In this document: piece by piece, positions 14,098 through 22,888 of the stretch
How positions within the stretch are numbered: position 1 is the first letter of the stretch
Layout of the letters: each line of letters begins with the position of its first letter
NCBI GenBank assembly: GCA_002315285.1
Contig: DCGR01000085.1
Span: forward strand, 1 to 23,755
DNA: 23,755 nt
From: Bacteroides sp. UBA1773
GTDB taxonomy: Bacteria > Bacteroidota > Bacteroidia > Bacteroidales > Bacteroidaceae
Direction: 5' to 3'
Notes under the pieces: model-generated
What the model was told of the DNA's origin: nothing
The model's input: the letters and a program-made list of their open reading frames with translations, nothing else
The model's database searches: none
Made by a program: the position numbers and the translations under genes

Positions 14098-15735
14098 ATG
14101 TCAAAAAGTGCATTGCAAGTGGCACGTGCTGCCTATCAGCCCAAGTTGCCAAAAGCCCTCAAGGGTGCTGTGAAAATTCAAGAAGGTAATCCTACCCAAT
14201 CGGTTGCCGACCAGGATGCAATCAAGGGATTGTTCCCGAATACTTATGGTATGCCTCTGATTAAGTTTGTGGAAGGCGATGAGCAAGCTTATGAGCCTAT
14301 GAACGTGGGTGTGATCCTTAGTGGTGGTCAGGCTCCTGGTGGTCATAATGTCATTTCCGGGTTGTTTGATGGCATCAAACGCTTGAACAAGGATAGCCGT
14401 TTGTTTGGTTTTCTGATGGGACCTGGTGGGTTGGTGGATCATAAGTATATGGAGCTTACTGCCGACATTATCGATGAATATCGTAACACAGGTGGTTTTG
14501 ACATCATTGGCTCAGGACGTACGAAACTCGAAACGGTAGAACAGTTCGAAAAAGGCTTGCAGATCCTGCGTGAACTCAACATCAAGGCTTTGGTCATCAT
14601 AGGTGGTGATGATTCCAACACCAATGCCTGTGTGCTGGCTGAATATTACAAGGCCAAGGATTATGGCATCCAGGTTATTGGTTGTCCGAAAACCATTGAT
14701 GGTGACTTGAAAAACGACATGATTGAAACATCATTTGGTTTTGACACGGCTTGCAAGACCTATGCAGAGGTGATCGGGAATATTGAACGCGACTGTAACT
14801 CGGCCCGAAAGTATTGGCATTTCATCAAGTTGATGGGCCGGTCGGCATCACATGTCACATTGGAGTGCGCTTTGCAAACCCAACCCAACGTGACATTGAT
14901 AGGTGAAGAGGTAGAAGCCCAAAACCAGACTCTCGACGATGTGGTGACTTATATTGCCACTATCGTGGCAGCACGCGCAGCCAAAGGCATGAACTTTGGT
15001 ACGGTTCTTGTGCCGGAGGGCTTGATTGAATTTATCCCGGCAGTGAAGAAATTGATAGCCGAGCTCAATGATTTCCTGGCGAAGAACGCAGCTGCTTTTG
15101 CCGCTGTGCCAGCCGCTCAGCAACGTCAGTATGTCATCGATAACATATCAGCTGCCAATGCAGCCATTTATGCTTCTCTGCCAGAAGGTGTGGCTCGTCA
15201 GCTCTCACTCGATCGTGATCCTCACGGAAACGTACAGGTGTCGCTTATTGAAACCGAAAAGTTGCTTTCGGAAATGGTGGGCAAGAAATTGTCGGCATGG
15301 AAGGCTGAAGGCAAATATGTTGGGAAATTCGCTGCCCAGCACCATTTCTTCGGATATGAAGGCCGTTGCGCCGCTCCTTCGAACTTTGATGCTGACTATT
15401 GTTATTCATTGGGCTATACGGCAAGTGTGCTGATTGCTGCTGGAAAGACTGGCTACATGTCGTCGGTACGCAACACCACTGCTCCTGCTGCCGAATGGAT
15501 TTCGGGTGGTGTGCCTATTACGATGATGATGAATATGGAGCGTCGTAACGGCGAGATGAAACCTGTCATCCAGAAAGCATTAGTGAAGTTGGATGGCAAG
15601 CCGTTCCTGACATTGAAGCAGAACCGTGAGACATGGGCCAACGACACTTGTTTCGTGTATCCTGGCCCGATACAGTATTTTGGCCCGAGCGAGGTGTGTG
15701 ACACAACAACCAAGACGCTGCAACTCGAAAAGTAA
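14098..15735 (+). CDS. pfp: Diphosphate--fructose-6-phosphate 1-phosphotransferase
   Basis: PPi-dependent phosphofructokinase, making fructose 1,6-bisphosphate reversibly in glycolysis. The 545-residue length fits the long (plant beta/Bacteroidetes-type) PFP clade. Motifs: GGQAPGGHNVISG (76-88), MGPGG, GGDDSNTN (169-176), where the second Asp after GGD replaces the Gly of ATP-PFKs and favours PPi, PKTIDGDLKN (197-206) with the PPi-type Lys and catalytic Asp, and MGRSASHVTLE (246-256). It has its own promoter and a long hairpin after the stop, so it appears monocistronic. Confidence 0.96.
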   Translation: MSKSALQVARAAYQPKLPKALKGAVKIQEGNPTQSVADQDAIKGLFPNTYGMPLIKFVEGDEQAYEPMNVGVILSGGQAPGGHNVISGLFDGIKRLNKDSRLFGFLMGPGGLVDHKYMELTADIIDEYRNTGGFDIIGSGRTKLETVEQFEKGLQILRELNIKALVIIGGDDSNTNACVLAEYYKAKDYGIQVIGCPKTIDGDLKNDMIETSFGFDTACKTYAEVIGNIERDCNSARKYWHFIKLMGRSASHVTLECALQTQPNVTLIGEEVEAQNQTLDDVVTYIATIVAARAAKGMNFGTVLVPEGLIEFIPAVKKLIAELNDFLAKNAAAFAAVPAAQQRQYVIDNISAANAAIYASLPEGVARQLSLDRDPHGNVQVSLIETEKLLSEMVGKKLSAWKAEGKYVGKFAAQHHFFGYEGRCAAPSNFDADYCYSLGYTASVLIAAGKTGYMSSVRNTTAPAAEWISGGVPITMMMNMERRNGEMKPVIQKALVKLDGKPFLTLKQNRETWANDTCFVYPGPIQYFGPSEVCDTTTKTLQLEK

Positions 15736-15748
15736 TCGTTGCCAATAT

Positions 15749-15794
15749 AAGCAAGGTGTCTGGCCTATACGAATCGGGTACAGGCGCCTTGCTT
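15749..15794 (+). terminator. long hairpin after pfp
   Basis: AAGCAAGGTGTCTG (15749-15762) pairs with CAGGCGCCTTGCTT (15781-15794), a 14-bp stem with two G-U pairs and an 18-nt loop. It starts 13 bases after the pfp stop. No U tract follows on the plus strand, as is often the case in Bacteroidetes. It could also affect expression of the GH25 gene, which starts 41 bases on. Confidence 0.6.
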
Positions 15795-15835
15795 GCATTA
15801 CACCTACCGGAAAAACCATTTTTCATCCATTGCTG

Positions 15836-16687
15836 ATGACAACCCAGACAAAACCACATAAGACAGGAAAGAAAAAGACTGCAGTTAAGTCGAGGCGGAA
15901 ACGGACCCGCTCGCGAAAGCAGGTCTTACATGAGCTTCCTCGTTGGCAACTTGTGATGTTGCGGATAGTGGTGGTGTTTTTGCTTGTCAGTGGCATTTAT
16001 TATTTTGGGATACATTCCAATGCTTATCGTTGGCGTTCGTGTGCGGGTGTAAAGGCATTTGGCGTGTGTATTCCTCCCAATTACAGTGTACATGGTTTCG
16101 ATGTGTCGCATTTCCAAGGTGACATCCGGTGGGATGAATTGGTTGCTCAGCCATCGGCCGAGGTGGCGATGCGTTTTGTGCTGATGAAAGCCACCGAAGG
16201 TGGGGATTATGTGGACGAAGCGTTTGGCACGTATTTCAGCGAGGCAAAGAAACATGGACTAATTCGCGGAGCATACCATTATTTTAGCGCTACTACTGAT
16301 CCTGTGATTCAGGCTGAGAATTTCATCCGTACGGTGCAGCTCAAGAAAGGAGACTTACCACCGATTGTCGATGTGGAACAGGAGGGACAGAGTGTACAGC
16401 AATTACAAAACGATCTTAGGCTGTGGCTGCGATTGGTGGAGCAGCACTATGGAGTGACTCCTATCATCTATTCATCGCATAAGTTCCGCAGGAAATATCT
16501 TAAACACAATAGTCTGGAACGTTATCCTTTTTGGATCGCCCGGTTTTATGTGAGCGCACTTGACAACAATAGTTGGACTTTTTGGCAACACACCGACTCT
16601 GGCACTTTGCCTGGCATCGGCAGCCAGGTGGATCTGGATGTGTTCAATGGAACAATCGAACAGTTGCAGGCGATGACCATCAAATAG
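15836..16687 (+). CDS. Membrane-anchored GH25 muramidase (lysozyme)
   Basis: Glycoside hydrolase family 25 enzyme of 283 residues that cleaves peptidoglycan between MurNAc and GlcNAc. It has a very basic cytoplasmic tail (KTGKKKTAVKSRRKRTRSRK), one TM helix (about 42-57, LRIVVVFLLVSGIYYF) and an extracytoplasmic GH25 domain: VHGFDVSHFQGDIRW, VLMKATEGGDYVD, GAYHYFSA, the catalytic DVE in PPIVDVEQ, YGVTPIIYSS, PFWIARF, WQHTDSG and VDLDVFNG. The frame is open further upstream across the pfp end and hairpin, but ATG 15836 is the first start past them. The stretch before it shows no promoter, so read-through from pfp or an unrecognised promoter is possible. Confidence 0.92.
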   Translation: MTTQTKPHKTGKKKTAVKSRRKRTRSRKQVLHELPRWQLVMLRIVVVFLLVSGIYYFGIHSNAYRWRSCAGVKAFGVCIPPNYSVHGFDVSHFQGDIRWDELVAQPSAEVAMRFVLMKATEGGDYVDEAFGTYFSEAKKHGLIRGAYHYFSATTDPVIQAENFIRTVQLKKGDLPPIVDVEQEGQSVQQLQNDLRLWLRLVEQHYGVTPIIYSSHKFRRKYLKHNSLERYPFWIARFYVSALDNNSWTFWQHTDSGTLPGIGSQVDLDVFNGTIEQLQAMTIK

Positions 16688-16742
16688 GGAAACCCCTACG
16701 AGAGAATAGGAGAAAAACCTTTATGGTAGTAAAAACTCCCAT

Positions 16743-16750
16743 TATCTTTG
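16743..16750 (+). promoter_or_regulatory. -7 promoter box of the repeat-protein gene
   Basis: TATCTTTG at 16743-16750 matches TAnnTTTG, 26 bases before the ATG at 16777. A partial -33 box (TTTA 16720-16723) lies 19 bases upstream. Confidence 0.65.
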
Positions 16751-16776
16751 CATCGTGAAACAAAAAGAAGAGCCTT

Positions 16777-18318
16777 ATGAAAAAGTTAGTTTATCTGTTG
16801 GTAGTATCTATACTCATGCCACTTGCTATGATGGCACAGAGTTCGGATGATGACATGTATTATGTGCCGTCGAAAAAAAAGGCCAAGACCACATCGGGCA
16901 CTAAGGCTGGGGTCGTATTGGAAAAGGACTATACTCCTACCAAATCCAACCTGAATCTGGCTCCCTCATCGACGGTAGCCTCGACCCATGTGGTGGTAAG
17001 GGACAATAAGGGAAACGTCCGTGATGTCGATGAATACAACCGTCGTTACACCTCGCGTGACAATACTTTCTCAGTCAATGATGATACCATATACATAGAA
17101 GAAAAACCAGAGAACGAAAAAGGTGAATGGGTCAACGGTTTTCAGGGTAGCAATGATGACTATGAATATGCCATGCGAATAGTCCGTTTTCGCAGTCCTC
17201 GCTATGGGGTGCCGATAAGCAGTCCGCTTTATTGGGATTTGGTGTATTCCATACCATCATGGGAGTATAATGTGTTTAATGACGGACTATACGCCTATGT
17301 CATACCTACTCGGAGTAATTTCTTCTATTGGGATTGGTATCACGATGTGACATTTGGCTTCAGTTGGGGTTGGTATTCTCCTTGGCATTACAATTATTGG
17401 GGTTGGCATTCGCCGTGGTATTATGACTCATGGGCATGGGGTCATCCTTGGCATCCAGGTTATGGCCCTTATCATCCTTGGCATCCAGGTTATGGTCCTT
17501 ATCATCCCTGGCATCCAGGTTATGGTCCTTATCATCCCTGGGGGCCTTATTATCATGCCAATCCGAGTATGCACGGATGGTATGGGTCGTCGGTATTCAA
17601 TCCTGGGAAACATGGAGGCAGATATGTCAATTCCTATACGGGGCATCGCAATACATCGAGTTCGAGAGGTGGTTCCGTGGGCGGTCAACGTACGGTTTCG
17701 CGCAATGGTAGTGCCCGCTCGGTAAGTCGTAATCAGGGCAGTGGCCGTGCAGGACGTGTGGTGGCAGGCGCTTCCAACAGTCGCACATCTTTGCGTTCGG
17801 TAAATTCTGGCGGTATGCGTTCTGCCAATGGCACCCGCACATTGCGTTCAGCCGATGGATCTGGTCGTGGGGTGACTACTTCAGGAAGTAATTCTACTAT
17901 GCGCTCGGCAGCAGGCAACCGTTCCAGCGTGCGCTCAGCACAATCGGGTCGGTCGTCCAACACTTATACCCGACCAAGCACAGGACAGAGTTCCAATTAC
18001 GATCGCCCAAGTAGTACCCGTAGCTATTTGCGCAACTCCGAGCGTGGCACTTCCTATCAGCGCAGTGGCGGCGCCGCTGAGCGAAATGGGTATGCGCCTT
18101 CTGGCTCATATCGCAGCTCCAGTCGTTCCTCGTCCGAGAGTTACTCATCATCCTCTCGTAGTGCATCTTCGGGCAGTTCGTATGGCGGTGGAAGCAGTAT
18201 GCGCTCGGCTGGCGGCGGTGGAGGTGGTATGCGCTCGGCCAGCGGTGGTGGAGGTGGTATGCGCTCGGGAGGCGGTGGCTCAGGTGGCTCCTCCTCGGGT
18301 GGGGGCCGACACAGATAA
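16777..18318 (+). CDS. Secreted low-complexity repeat protein, function unknown
   Basis: A 513-residue exported protein. A signal peptide (MKKLVYLLVVSILMPLAMMA) precedes a folded-looking N-terminal part (about 21-185; DYEYAMRIVRFRSPRYGVPI, SPLYWDLVYSIPSWEYNVF). Next is a Trp/Tyr/His-rich region (about 186-270) with tandem HPWHPGYGPY repeats. The last ~230 residues are Ser/Arg/Gly-rich with recurrent MRSA, LRSA and GGGGGMRS units. Similar Bacteroidales proteins are hypothetical, some with misleading 'vitellogenin' names. No catalytic motif is visible. The composition suggests an extended, possibly metal- or surface-binding protein, which is inference. It has its own promoter. Confidence 0.85.
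   Translation: MKKLVYLLVVSILMPLAMMAQSSDDDMYYVPSKKKAKTTSGTKAGVVLEKDYTPTKSNLNLAPSSTVASTHVVVRDNKGNVRDVDEYNRRYTSRDNTFSVNDDTIYIEEKPENEKGEWVNGFQGSNDDYEYAMRIVRFRSPRYGVPISSPLYWDLVYSIPSWEYNVFNDGLYAYVIPTRSNFFYWDWYHDVTFGFSWGWYSPWHYNYWGWHSPWYYDSWAWGHPWHPGYGPYHPWHPGYGPYHPWHPGYGPYHPWGPYYHANPSMHGWYGSSVFNPGKHGGRYVNSYTGHRNTSSSRGGSVGGQRTVSRNGSARSVSRNQGSGRAGRVVAGASNSRTSLRSVNSGGMRSANGTRTLRSADGSGRGVTTSGSNSTMRSAAGNRSSVRSAQSGRSSNTYTRPSTGQSSNYDRPSSTRSYLRNSERGTSYQRSGGAAERNGYAPSGSYRSSSRSSSESYSSSSRSASSGSSYGGGSSMRSAGGGGGGMRSASGGGGGMRSGGGGSGGSSSGGGRHR
17443..17541 (+). repeat. 30-bp coding tandem repeat (3.3 copies)
   Basis: Units at 17443-17472, 17473-17502 and 17503-17532 plus a partial copy to 17541 encode HPWHPGYGPY. 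Copies differ only at two positions (CCT TGG or CCC TGG; GGC or GGT), so expansion is recent and copy number may vary between strains. Confidence 0.9.
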
Positions 18319-18333
18319 TCCAGATGTCCACGC

Positions 18334-18419
18334 AATAATAAGTGATGATTAAAAAACAACTTGGTATAAAATGTTTGATAACCTGGTACGCCAAGGCAAA
18401 ATCGTACCAACTTATTATT
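18334..18419 (+). other. Structured intergenic RNA element (leader or terminator)
   Basis: AATAATAAGT (18334-18343) pairs with ACTTATTATT (18410-18419), enclosing TGGTACG (18384-18390) paired with CGTACCA (18403-18409). TTGGTA at 18361-18366 can instead pair with TACCAA at 18405-18410, and AGTGAT near 18341 with ATCACT near 18424. These alternatives are mutually exclusive. The element lies between the repeat-protein stop and the FadL-like gene. Confidence 0.55.
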
Positions 18420-18471
18420 TAGCCATCACTAAACTTCATTTTTAGCAATCATTCTATAAAAATCATAAGAT

Positions 18472-20037
18472 ATGAAACGATTAACGATACTTCTTTGCGG
18501 AGCAATCATGACCTCAGCCATCTATGCACAAAATGCCTACGATGTGTCGAATGCGTTGGGTAGCGAATTGAATGGCACAGCACGATATGTTGGTATGGGT
18601 GGCGCTATGGGAGCGCTGGGTGGCGACATTTCAGCCATAGGCAACAATCCTGCAGCTCTTGGCCTGTTTCGTGGCAGTGATGTCTCGCTAAGTGCCAGCA
18701 TTAATGTCACAACCAATGACAGCAAGTTTTTTGGCACTTCCATGAATGAAAGTCTTACGACGGTGTCGCTGGATCAGTTGGGCTTCGTCTATGCACAAAA
18801 GATAGGTAATGAAACCTCATTGCGTTATTTGAACTGGGGATTCAACTATCGGAAGGAAAAGAATTTCAATCGTAAATTCTCCATGGGGGGATTGCTTGAT
18901 GATTTGTCGCAAACGAAACAGTTGGCACAGGATCTGGTAGATTGGGGACTGGAGGCCGATGAGATAGCAGAAATCAATGCAGCCGATAATCCTTTCACCA
19001 AATATTGGGATCGATATCCCATCATGGGCATCATGGGCTTGCGTACGGGATTGGTCGATGACAACGGAGGTGTGGTGCAAGGATGGAAAGGTTACAACAA
19101 CAACTACTATGGTCGAGAGAGCGGTAGCCTGGAACACTATGACCTGAGTGTGGGTGCCAACATACAGGATAGATTCTATCTTGGTGCAACGTTGAGCATG
19201 GCCAGCCTGCGTTACAAGCGTGAGACTTCCTATACGGAGAATTTGTCTAACGATTTTGGCAAAGACAATGGCGGCTACACCACGCAGACATATTATCAAT
19301 TGAAGGGTTCTGGCATCAATCTCGCGTTGGGAGCCGTTGTCCGTCCTGTAGAGGATTCGTCATTCCGGTTTGGCTTGTCGGTCAAGACCCCTACGTGGTT
19401 CAACTTGCGCGAAACGTTCAATGCGGCGACTTACACCGACATCAACTTCTATGGCGTGCAATATGACCAAACACTGAGCGATTATCTGAACAGTGACTAT
19501 CGGAACTACGATTACCGTTTCAATACACCTTGGATTGTCAACGCAAGTCTGGGTACGACCATTGCGCAGATGTTTGCTGTGGGTGCGGAATACGAATACC
19601 AAGATTTCACATCGTCAAAGATGAAAGACATGGATGGCTACGAATTGGGCGACCAAGCAAGCCTGGGCTGGTGTCTGAAAAAATCGCATACGTTGCGTGT
19701 GGGTGGTGAGGCACGTATTGATGCCTTCAGCCTGCGTGCGGGTTATAACTACACTTCTCCGACCTTTCAAGACGATGCTTATAGTGCACTCAGCCTTTAT
19801 GGAGTCCGTACGGAGTTCACTAACTATAAGGAACGTCACACTGCGACTTTTGGCTTGGGATTCCGCTGGGAAGGGTTCTATGCCGACATGGCACTGAAGT
19901 ATGACATGCAGAAGGCTGAGTTCCATCCTTTCCTTTCCTACGATGATCAAGGTACAGAGATTTATCTTAACGACACCAAGACCACCGTTGATTACAATCG
20001 AGCACAATTGCTGTTTACGGTGGGCATGAAGTTCTGA
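18472..20037 (+). CDS. FadL/OmpP1-like outer-membrane transport protein
   Basis: A 521-residue beta-barrel of the OMPP1/FadL/TodX family, which carries hydrophobic compounds across the outer membrane. A signal peptide (MKRLTILLCGAIMTSAIYAQ) is followed by the family's N-terminal hatch-like motif (ARYVGMGGAMGALGGDISAIGNNPAALGL, about 37-65). Many alternating beta strands rich in Tyr and Gly follow (for example YDLSVGANIQDRFYLGATL). The C-terminus ends in LLFTVGMKF, a terminal-Phe signal for BAM insertion. Bacteroidales homologues are often labelled hemin receptor without proof, and the substrate cannot be told. The structured element at 18334-18419 precedes it. Confidence 0.88.
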   Translation: MKRLTILLCGAIMTSAIYAQNAYDVSNALGSELNGTARYVGMGGAMGALGGDISAIGNNPAALGLFRGSDVSLSASINVTTNDSKFFGTSMNESLTTVSLDQLGFVYAQKIGNETSLRYLNWGFNYRKEKNFNRKFSMGGLLDDLSQTKQLAQDLVDWGLEADEIAEINAADNPFTKYWDRYPIMGIMGLRTGLVDDNGGVVQGWKGYNNNYYGRESGSLEHYDLSVGANIQDRFYLGATLSMASLRYKRETSYTENLSNDFGKDNGGYTTQTYYQLKGSGINLALGAVVRPVEDSSFRFGLSVKTPTWFNLRETFNAATYTDINFYGVQYDQTLSDYLNSDYRNYDYRFNTPWIVNASLGTTIAQMFAVGAEYEYQDFTSSKMKDMDGYELGDQASLGWCLKKSHTLRVGGEARIDAFSLRAGYNYTSPTFQDDAYSALSLYGVRTEFTNYKERHTATFGLGFRWEGFYADMALKYDMQKAEFHPFLSYDDQGTEIYLNDTKTTVDYNRAQLLFTVGMKF

Positions 20038-20109
20038 CGAAAGTATTTGATGTCCAACAAATCTTCATTTTCACAAAATATCCATTGTTTCATTGCAGCA
20101 AATAGGCTT

Positions 20110-20868
20110 ATGTTGAATAAATTCACTTTTTGTGTGGCGTTTGTTTTGGTATTGAGCTTTGCAGTTCATGCCAAAACGCCGTTGCGTGTGGCCTTGGTCG
20201 ATGTTTGCCAACCTCATGCAACCATTGCTACGCGCGATTATGTCGATGCCTTCCTTAAAGGGGGATATGCTCCGTTCGTCATTCCACGTATGCCAGTGGG
20301 ACCGGCTTTGAGAACCCTTGTGGCACAAGCCGATGTGGTGGTGTTTATGGGAGGTGAGGATGTGAATCCTTCATATTACAAAGCTGTTCCTTCCCCTCAG
20401 TTGGGCGAGGTCAATGACACTCGTGATGGTTTTGAGTTCAGTGTGGCTGATGAAGCGATGGCGCAGAAGAAGCCTATGATGGGCATATGTCGCGGTGAAC
20501 AATTCATCAACGTTTATTTCGGAGGAACGCTTTATCAAGATATTCCTACCGAGTGCCCTTCTGATGTTAGTCATCGGGGAGTGACTCACACTACGCTCAT
20601 CGAGCCTTCCTCAAGATTGGCAAAGATTATGAATGTCACATCTGTCGTAACCAACAGCTTTCATCACCAAGCGGTAAAGCAGTTGGCTCCAGGTTTCAGG
20701 GTGGCAGCAAGAGCCACCGATGGCACCGTAGAGTGTATTGAATGCGATAGTCTGCCTGTGGCTGGCGTACAGTTTCATCCAGAGGCGATGTTAGCCAATG
20801 GCGACGAACAATGGTTGAAATTGTTTGCTAATATCAAGCTTTTCCTCAAAAACAGAAAACGCAGGTAG
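20110..20868 (+). CDS. Secreted class I glutamine amidotransferase-like hydrolase (peptidase C26)
   Basis: Member of the gamma-glutamyl hydrolase/PuuD family, 252 residues. Motifs are FMGGEDVNPSYY, the nucleophile elbow MGICRGEQFINVYFGG with the catalytic Cys, NSFHHQAVK, and AGVQFHPEAM with the catalytic His-x-Glu, so the triad is complete. Starting at ATG 20110 gives a clear signal peptide (MLNKFTFCVAFVLVLSFAVHA), whereas ATG 20050 would place 20 polar residues before it. The usual PuuD enzymes are cytosolic; this one is probably periplasmic and may cleave gamma-glutamyl compounds taken from peptides or folates. Folate pathway gene folE follows after 24 bases. Confidence 0.88.
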   Translation: MLNKFTFCVAFVLVLSFAVHAKTPLRVALVDVCQPHATIATRDYVDAFLKGGYAPFVIPRMPVGPALRTLVAQADVVVFMGGEDVNPSYYKAVPSPQLGEVNDTRDGFEFSVADEAMAQKKPMMGICRGEQFINVYFGGTLYQDIPTECPSDVSHRGVTHTTLIEPSSRLAKIMNVTSVVTNSFHHQAVKQLAPGFRVAARATDGTVECIECDSLPVAGVQFHPEAMLANGDEQWLKLFANIKLFLKNRKRR

Positions 20869-20892
20869 GCGAATCCGGAAACCGACACGATA

Positions 20893-21477
20893 ATGATCAC
20901 AGAAGAACAAGCAAAGAAAAACATAACCGAGTTGCTCGAATTCATAGGTGATGACCCTCAACGGGTAGGCCTACAGGATACTCCCGAACGTATGATTCGG
21001 ATGTTCCGGGAAATGTTTCGTGGCTATAATCCTGACGAAAAGCCTGTCATCACCACCTTTCCCAATGGTCAGGATGGCATAATCTACGATAACATGGTGG
21101 TCGATAGTGGTACGTTCTATTCGGTTTGCGAGCACCATTGCCGTTCGTTTTTTGGCGAATACTGGTTTGCCTATCTGCCTAATCCCAAAGGCCGGATTTT
21201 GGGATTGTCGAAGATTGGTAGGGTTGTCGATTACTGTTCGGCCCGTTTGCAGGTGCAGGAGCGTTTGGTGCAGAATGTGGTGGAAATGCTTACCGAGGCT
21301 CTTGGTACGGAGAACCCGCCCTTTGGCATGGCGTTGATGATGAAGGGACGTCACCTTTGCAAGGAAAGTCGTGGAGCTCGCAAGACAGGCACCATGACTT
21401 CTACTTGCCTCACAGGAGCTTTCCGACGAAGTCCGGAAGTGCGTCAGGAATTTTTGAGCTATGTTGAGGTGAAATGA
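20893..21477 (+). CDS. folE: GTP cyclohydrolase I
   Basis: Converts GTP to 7,8-dihydroneopterin triphosphate, the first step of tetrahydrofolate synthesis. The 194 residues are of normal size. The zinc site is visible as CEHHC (residues 78-82) and the Cys in MKGRHLCKESRGARKTGTMT (positions 152-171). GRILGLSKIGRVVDYCSARLQVQERL holds the conserved substrate-site SK and RLQVQE. It lies 24 bases after the C26 hydrolase gene, probably in one transcript. Confidence 0.97.
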   Translation: MITEEQAKKNITELLEFIGDDPQRVGLQDTPERMIRMFREMFRGYNPDEKPVITTFPNGQDGIIYDNMVVDSGTFYSVCEHHCRSFFGEYWFAYLPNPKGRILGLSKIGRVVDYCSARLQVQERLVQNVVEMLTEALGTENPPFGMALMMKGRHLCKESRGARKTGTMTSTCLTGAFRRSPEVRQEFLSYVEVK

Positions 21478-21597
21478 GTGTGTGTTGACGTTGATATTAA
21501 GTATGTTACCCAAATAATGTAAAATATGTGGTTGCAAAAGTTGTGTTTTGTGTTGGCGCTCCATAAACAGGAATATTGATATATTGATATTGAGACC

Positions 21598-22830
21598 ATG
21601 AACAGAGGAAAACTGAAATTCTCATTGACTGGACAGATAGGGCTGTCGTTGTTGTTGGCTATCGTTATGGGATGTTTGTTGCAAAACAATGCCAGTTTGG
21701 CAACAACGTATATCCAACCTTTCGGAAACATATTCTTGAATCTTTTGAAGTTTATTGTTGTCCCTCTTGTCACCTGTTCCATTCTGGCTGGGATGATGGA
21801 CATGGAAAATATCTCCAAATTGGGCAAGTTGAGTGTCCGTACCCTTGTTTATTTCACAGTCACCACTCTTGTGGCAGTAGCCATCGGCTTGTTGTTCGGA
21901 ACCCTTATGAAAGGGCTTTTCCCCATTATAGAACTGCCTCCTGCCGCAGGTTTTGATGGGAAAGAGTTTACTTTCATGGATCAGATTGTCAACATCTTCC
22001 CCAGAAATCTGGTGGAGCCGTTCTTGACCAACGAGATGATTCAAGTGATTGTTGTTGCCCTGTTGTTTGGTGTGGCTATCGTTCATGTCGGCGAAAAGGG
22101 CCGTCAGGTACGCGAGTTGATCATCAGCGTAAATGAAGTGGTTACCAAGGTACTTTCCTACATAATGCAGGTGGCTCCATTGGGTGTATTTTGTATGTTG
22201 ACACCTGTAGTCGCCGATAACGGCATGCAAGTGCTTGGCGTTTTTGCCATTTTGTTGGGAGTCGATTATGCAGCCTTTGCTTTCCATGCAGCCTTTGTGT
22301 ATGTCCCGGCTATATATTTCCTCGGACGGTGCAATCCGCTACAGTTCTTCCGTAAAATGTCTCCTGCCATGTTGTTCGCATTCTCGAGCGACTCCAGTGT
22401 TGCTACGTTGCCTTATACCATGAAGTCGGCCGAACAGTTGGGAGTACGTAAGGATGTAGGTAGTTTCGTGTTGTCGTTGGGTGCTACCATCAACATGGAT
22501 GGAGTGGCCATTTATCTGGGTGTCACTTCAGTGTTTATAGCGGCCTGTTGTGGCATTGACCTTACCATACAGCAATACTTGGCCATTGCCTTTTCGTCCA
22601 CCATTGCCTCCGTGGGTACACCTGGCGTTCCTGGTGGAGCATTGGCTCTCATGGCCATGGTGTTTCATTCGGCAGGATTGCCGATTGAAGGCGTAGCATT
22701 GGTTGCAGGTATTGATCGTCTCGTTGATATGGGTCGCACCGTTATGTCGATTACGGGTGATGCTTCGTGTGCGGTGGTGATGCAACGTTTTGAAAACGAT
22801 AGTAGCAATGTGACAGAATCTGTTGAGTAG
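21598..22830 (+). CDS. Dicarboxylate/amino acid:cation symporter (DAACS family)
   Basis: Inner-membrane secondary transporter of 410 residues taking up glutamate, aspartate or C4-dicarboxylates with Na+ or H+. Several hydrophobic helices lead to the family signatures: the serine-rich HP1 loop (FSSDSSVATLPYTM), TM7 (GATINMDGVAIYLG, with the NMDG cation site), HP2 (ASVGTPGVPGGALALMAMV) and TM8 (DRLVDMGRTVMSITGDASCAVVM). The TM8 Asp and Arg that bind amino-acid substrate side groups (DMGRT) are present. The upstream 120 bases are AT-rich with short TTGATAT repeats and no clear promoter. Confidence 0.93.
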   Translation: MNRGKLKFSLTGQIGLSLLLAIVMGCLLQNNASLATTYIQPFGNIFLNLLKFIVVPLVTCSILAGMMDMENISKLGKLSVRTLVYFTVTTLVAVAIGLLFGTLMKGLFPIIELPPAAGFDGKEFTFMDQIVNIFPRNLVEPFLTNEMIQVIVVALLFGVAIVHVGEKGRQVRELIISVNEVVTKVLSYIMQVAPLGVFCMLTPVVADNGMQVLGVFAILLGVDYAAFAFHAAFVYVPAIYFLGRCNPLQFFRKMSPAMLFAFSSDSSVATLPYTMKSAEQLGVRKDVGSFVLSLGATINMDGVAIYLGVTSVFIAACCGIDLTIQQYLAIAFSSTIASVGTPGVPGGALALMAMVFHSAGLPIEGVALVAGIDRLVDMGRTVMSITGDASCAVVMQRFENDSSNVTESVE

Positions 22831-22888
22831 GCAGAATAGGCCGATTCGTGTGGGCACTTCTCACCTTTTGCTCTATACGACTTAATCA

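Noticed and set aside
15626..15835. Upstream extension of the GH25 frame
   Set aside because: It overlaps the pfp end in another frame and reads through the 15749-15794 hairpin; the residues (RCVTQQPRRCNSK) look non-coding.
17897..18410. Minus-strand frames opposite the Ser/Arg/Gly tail
   Set aside because: Low-complexity GC-rich repeats keep the opposite frames open; they are Pro- or His-rich shadows.
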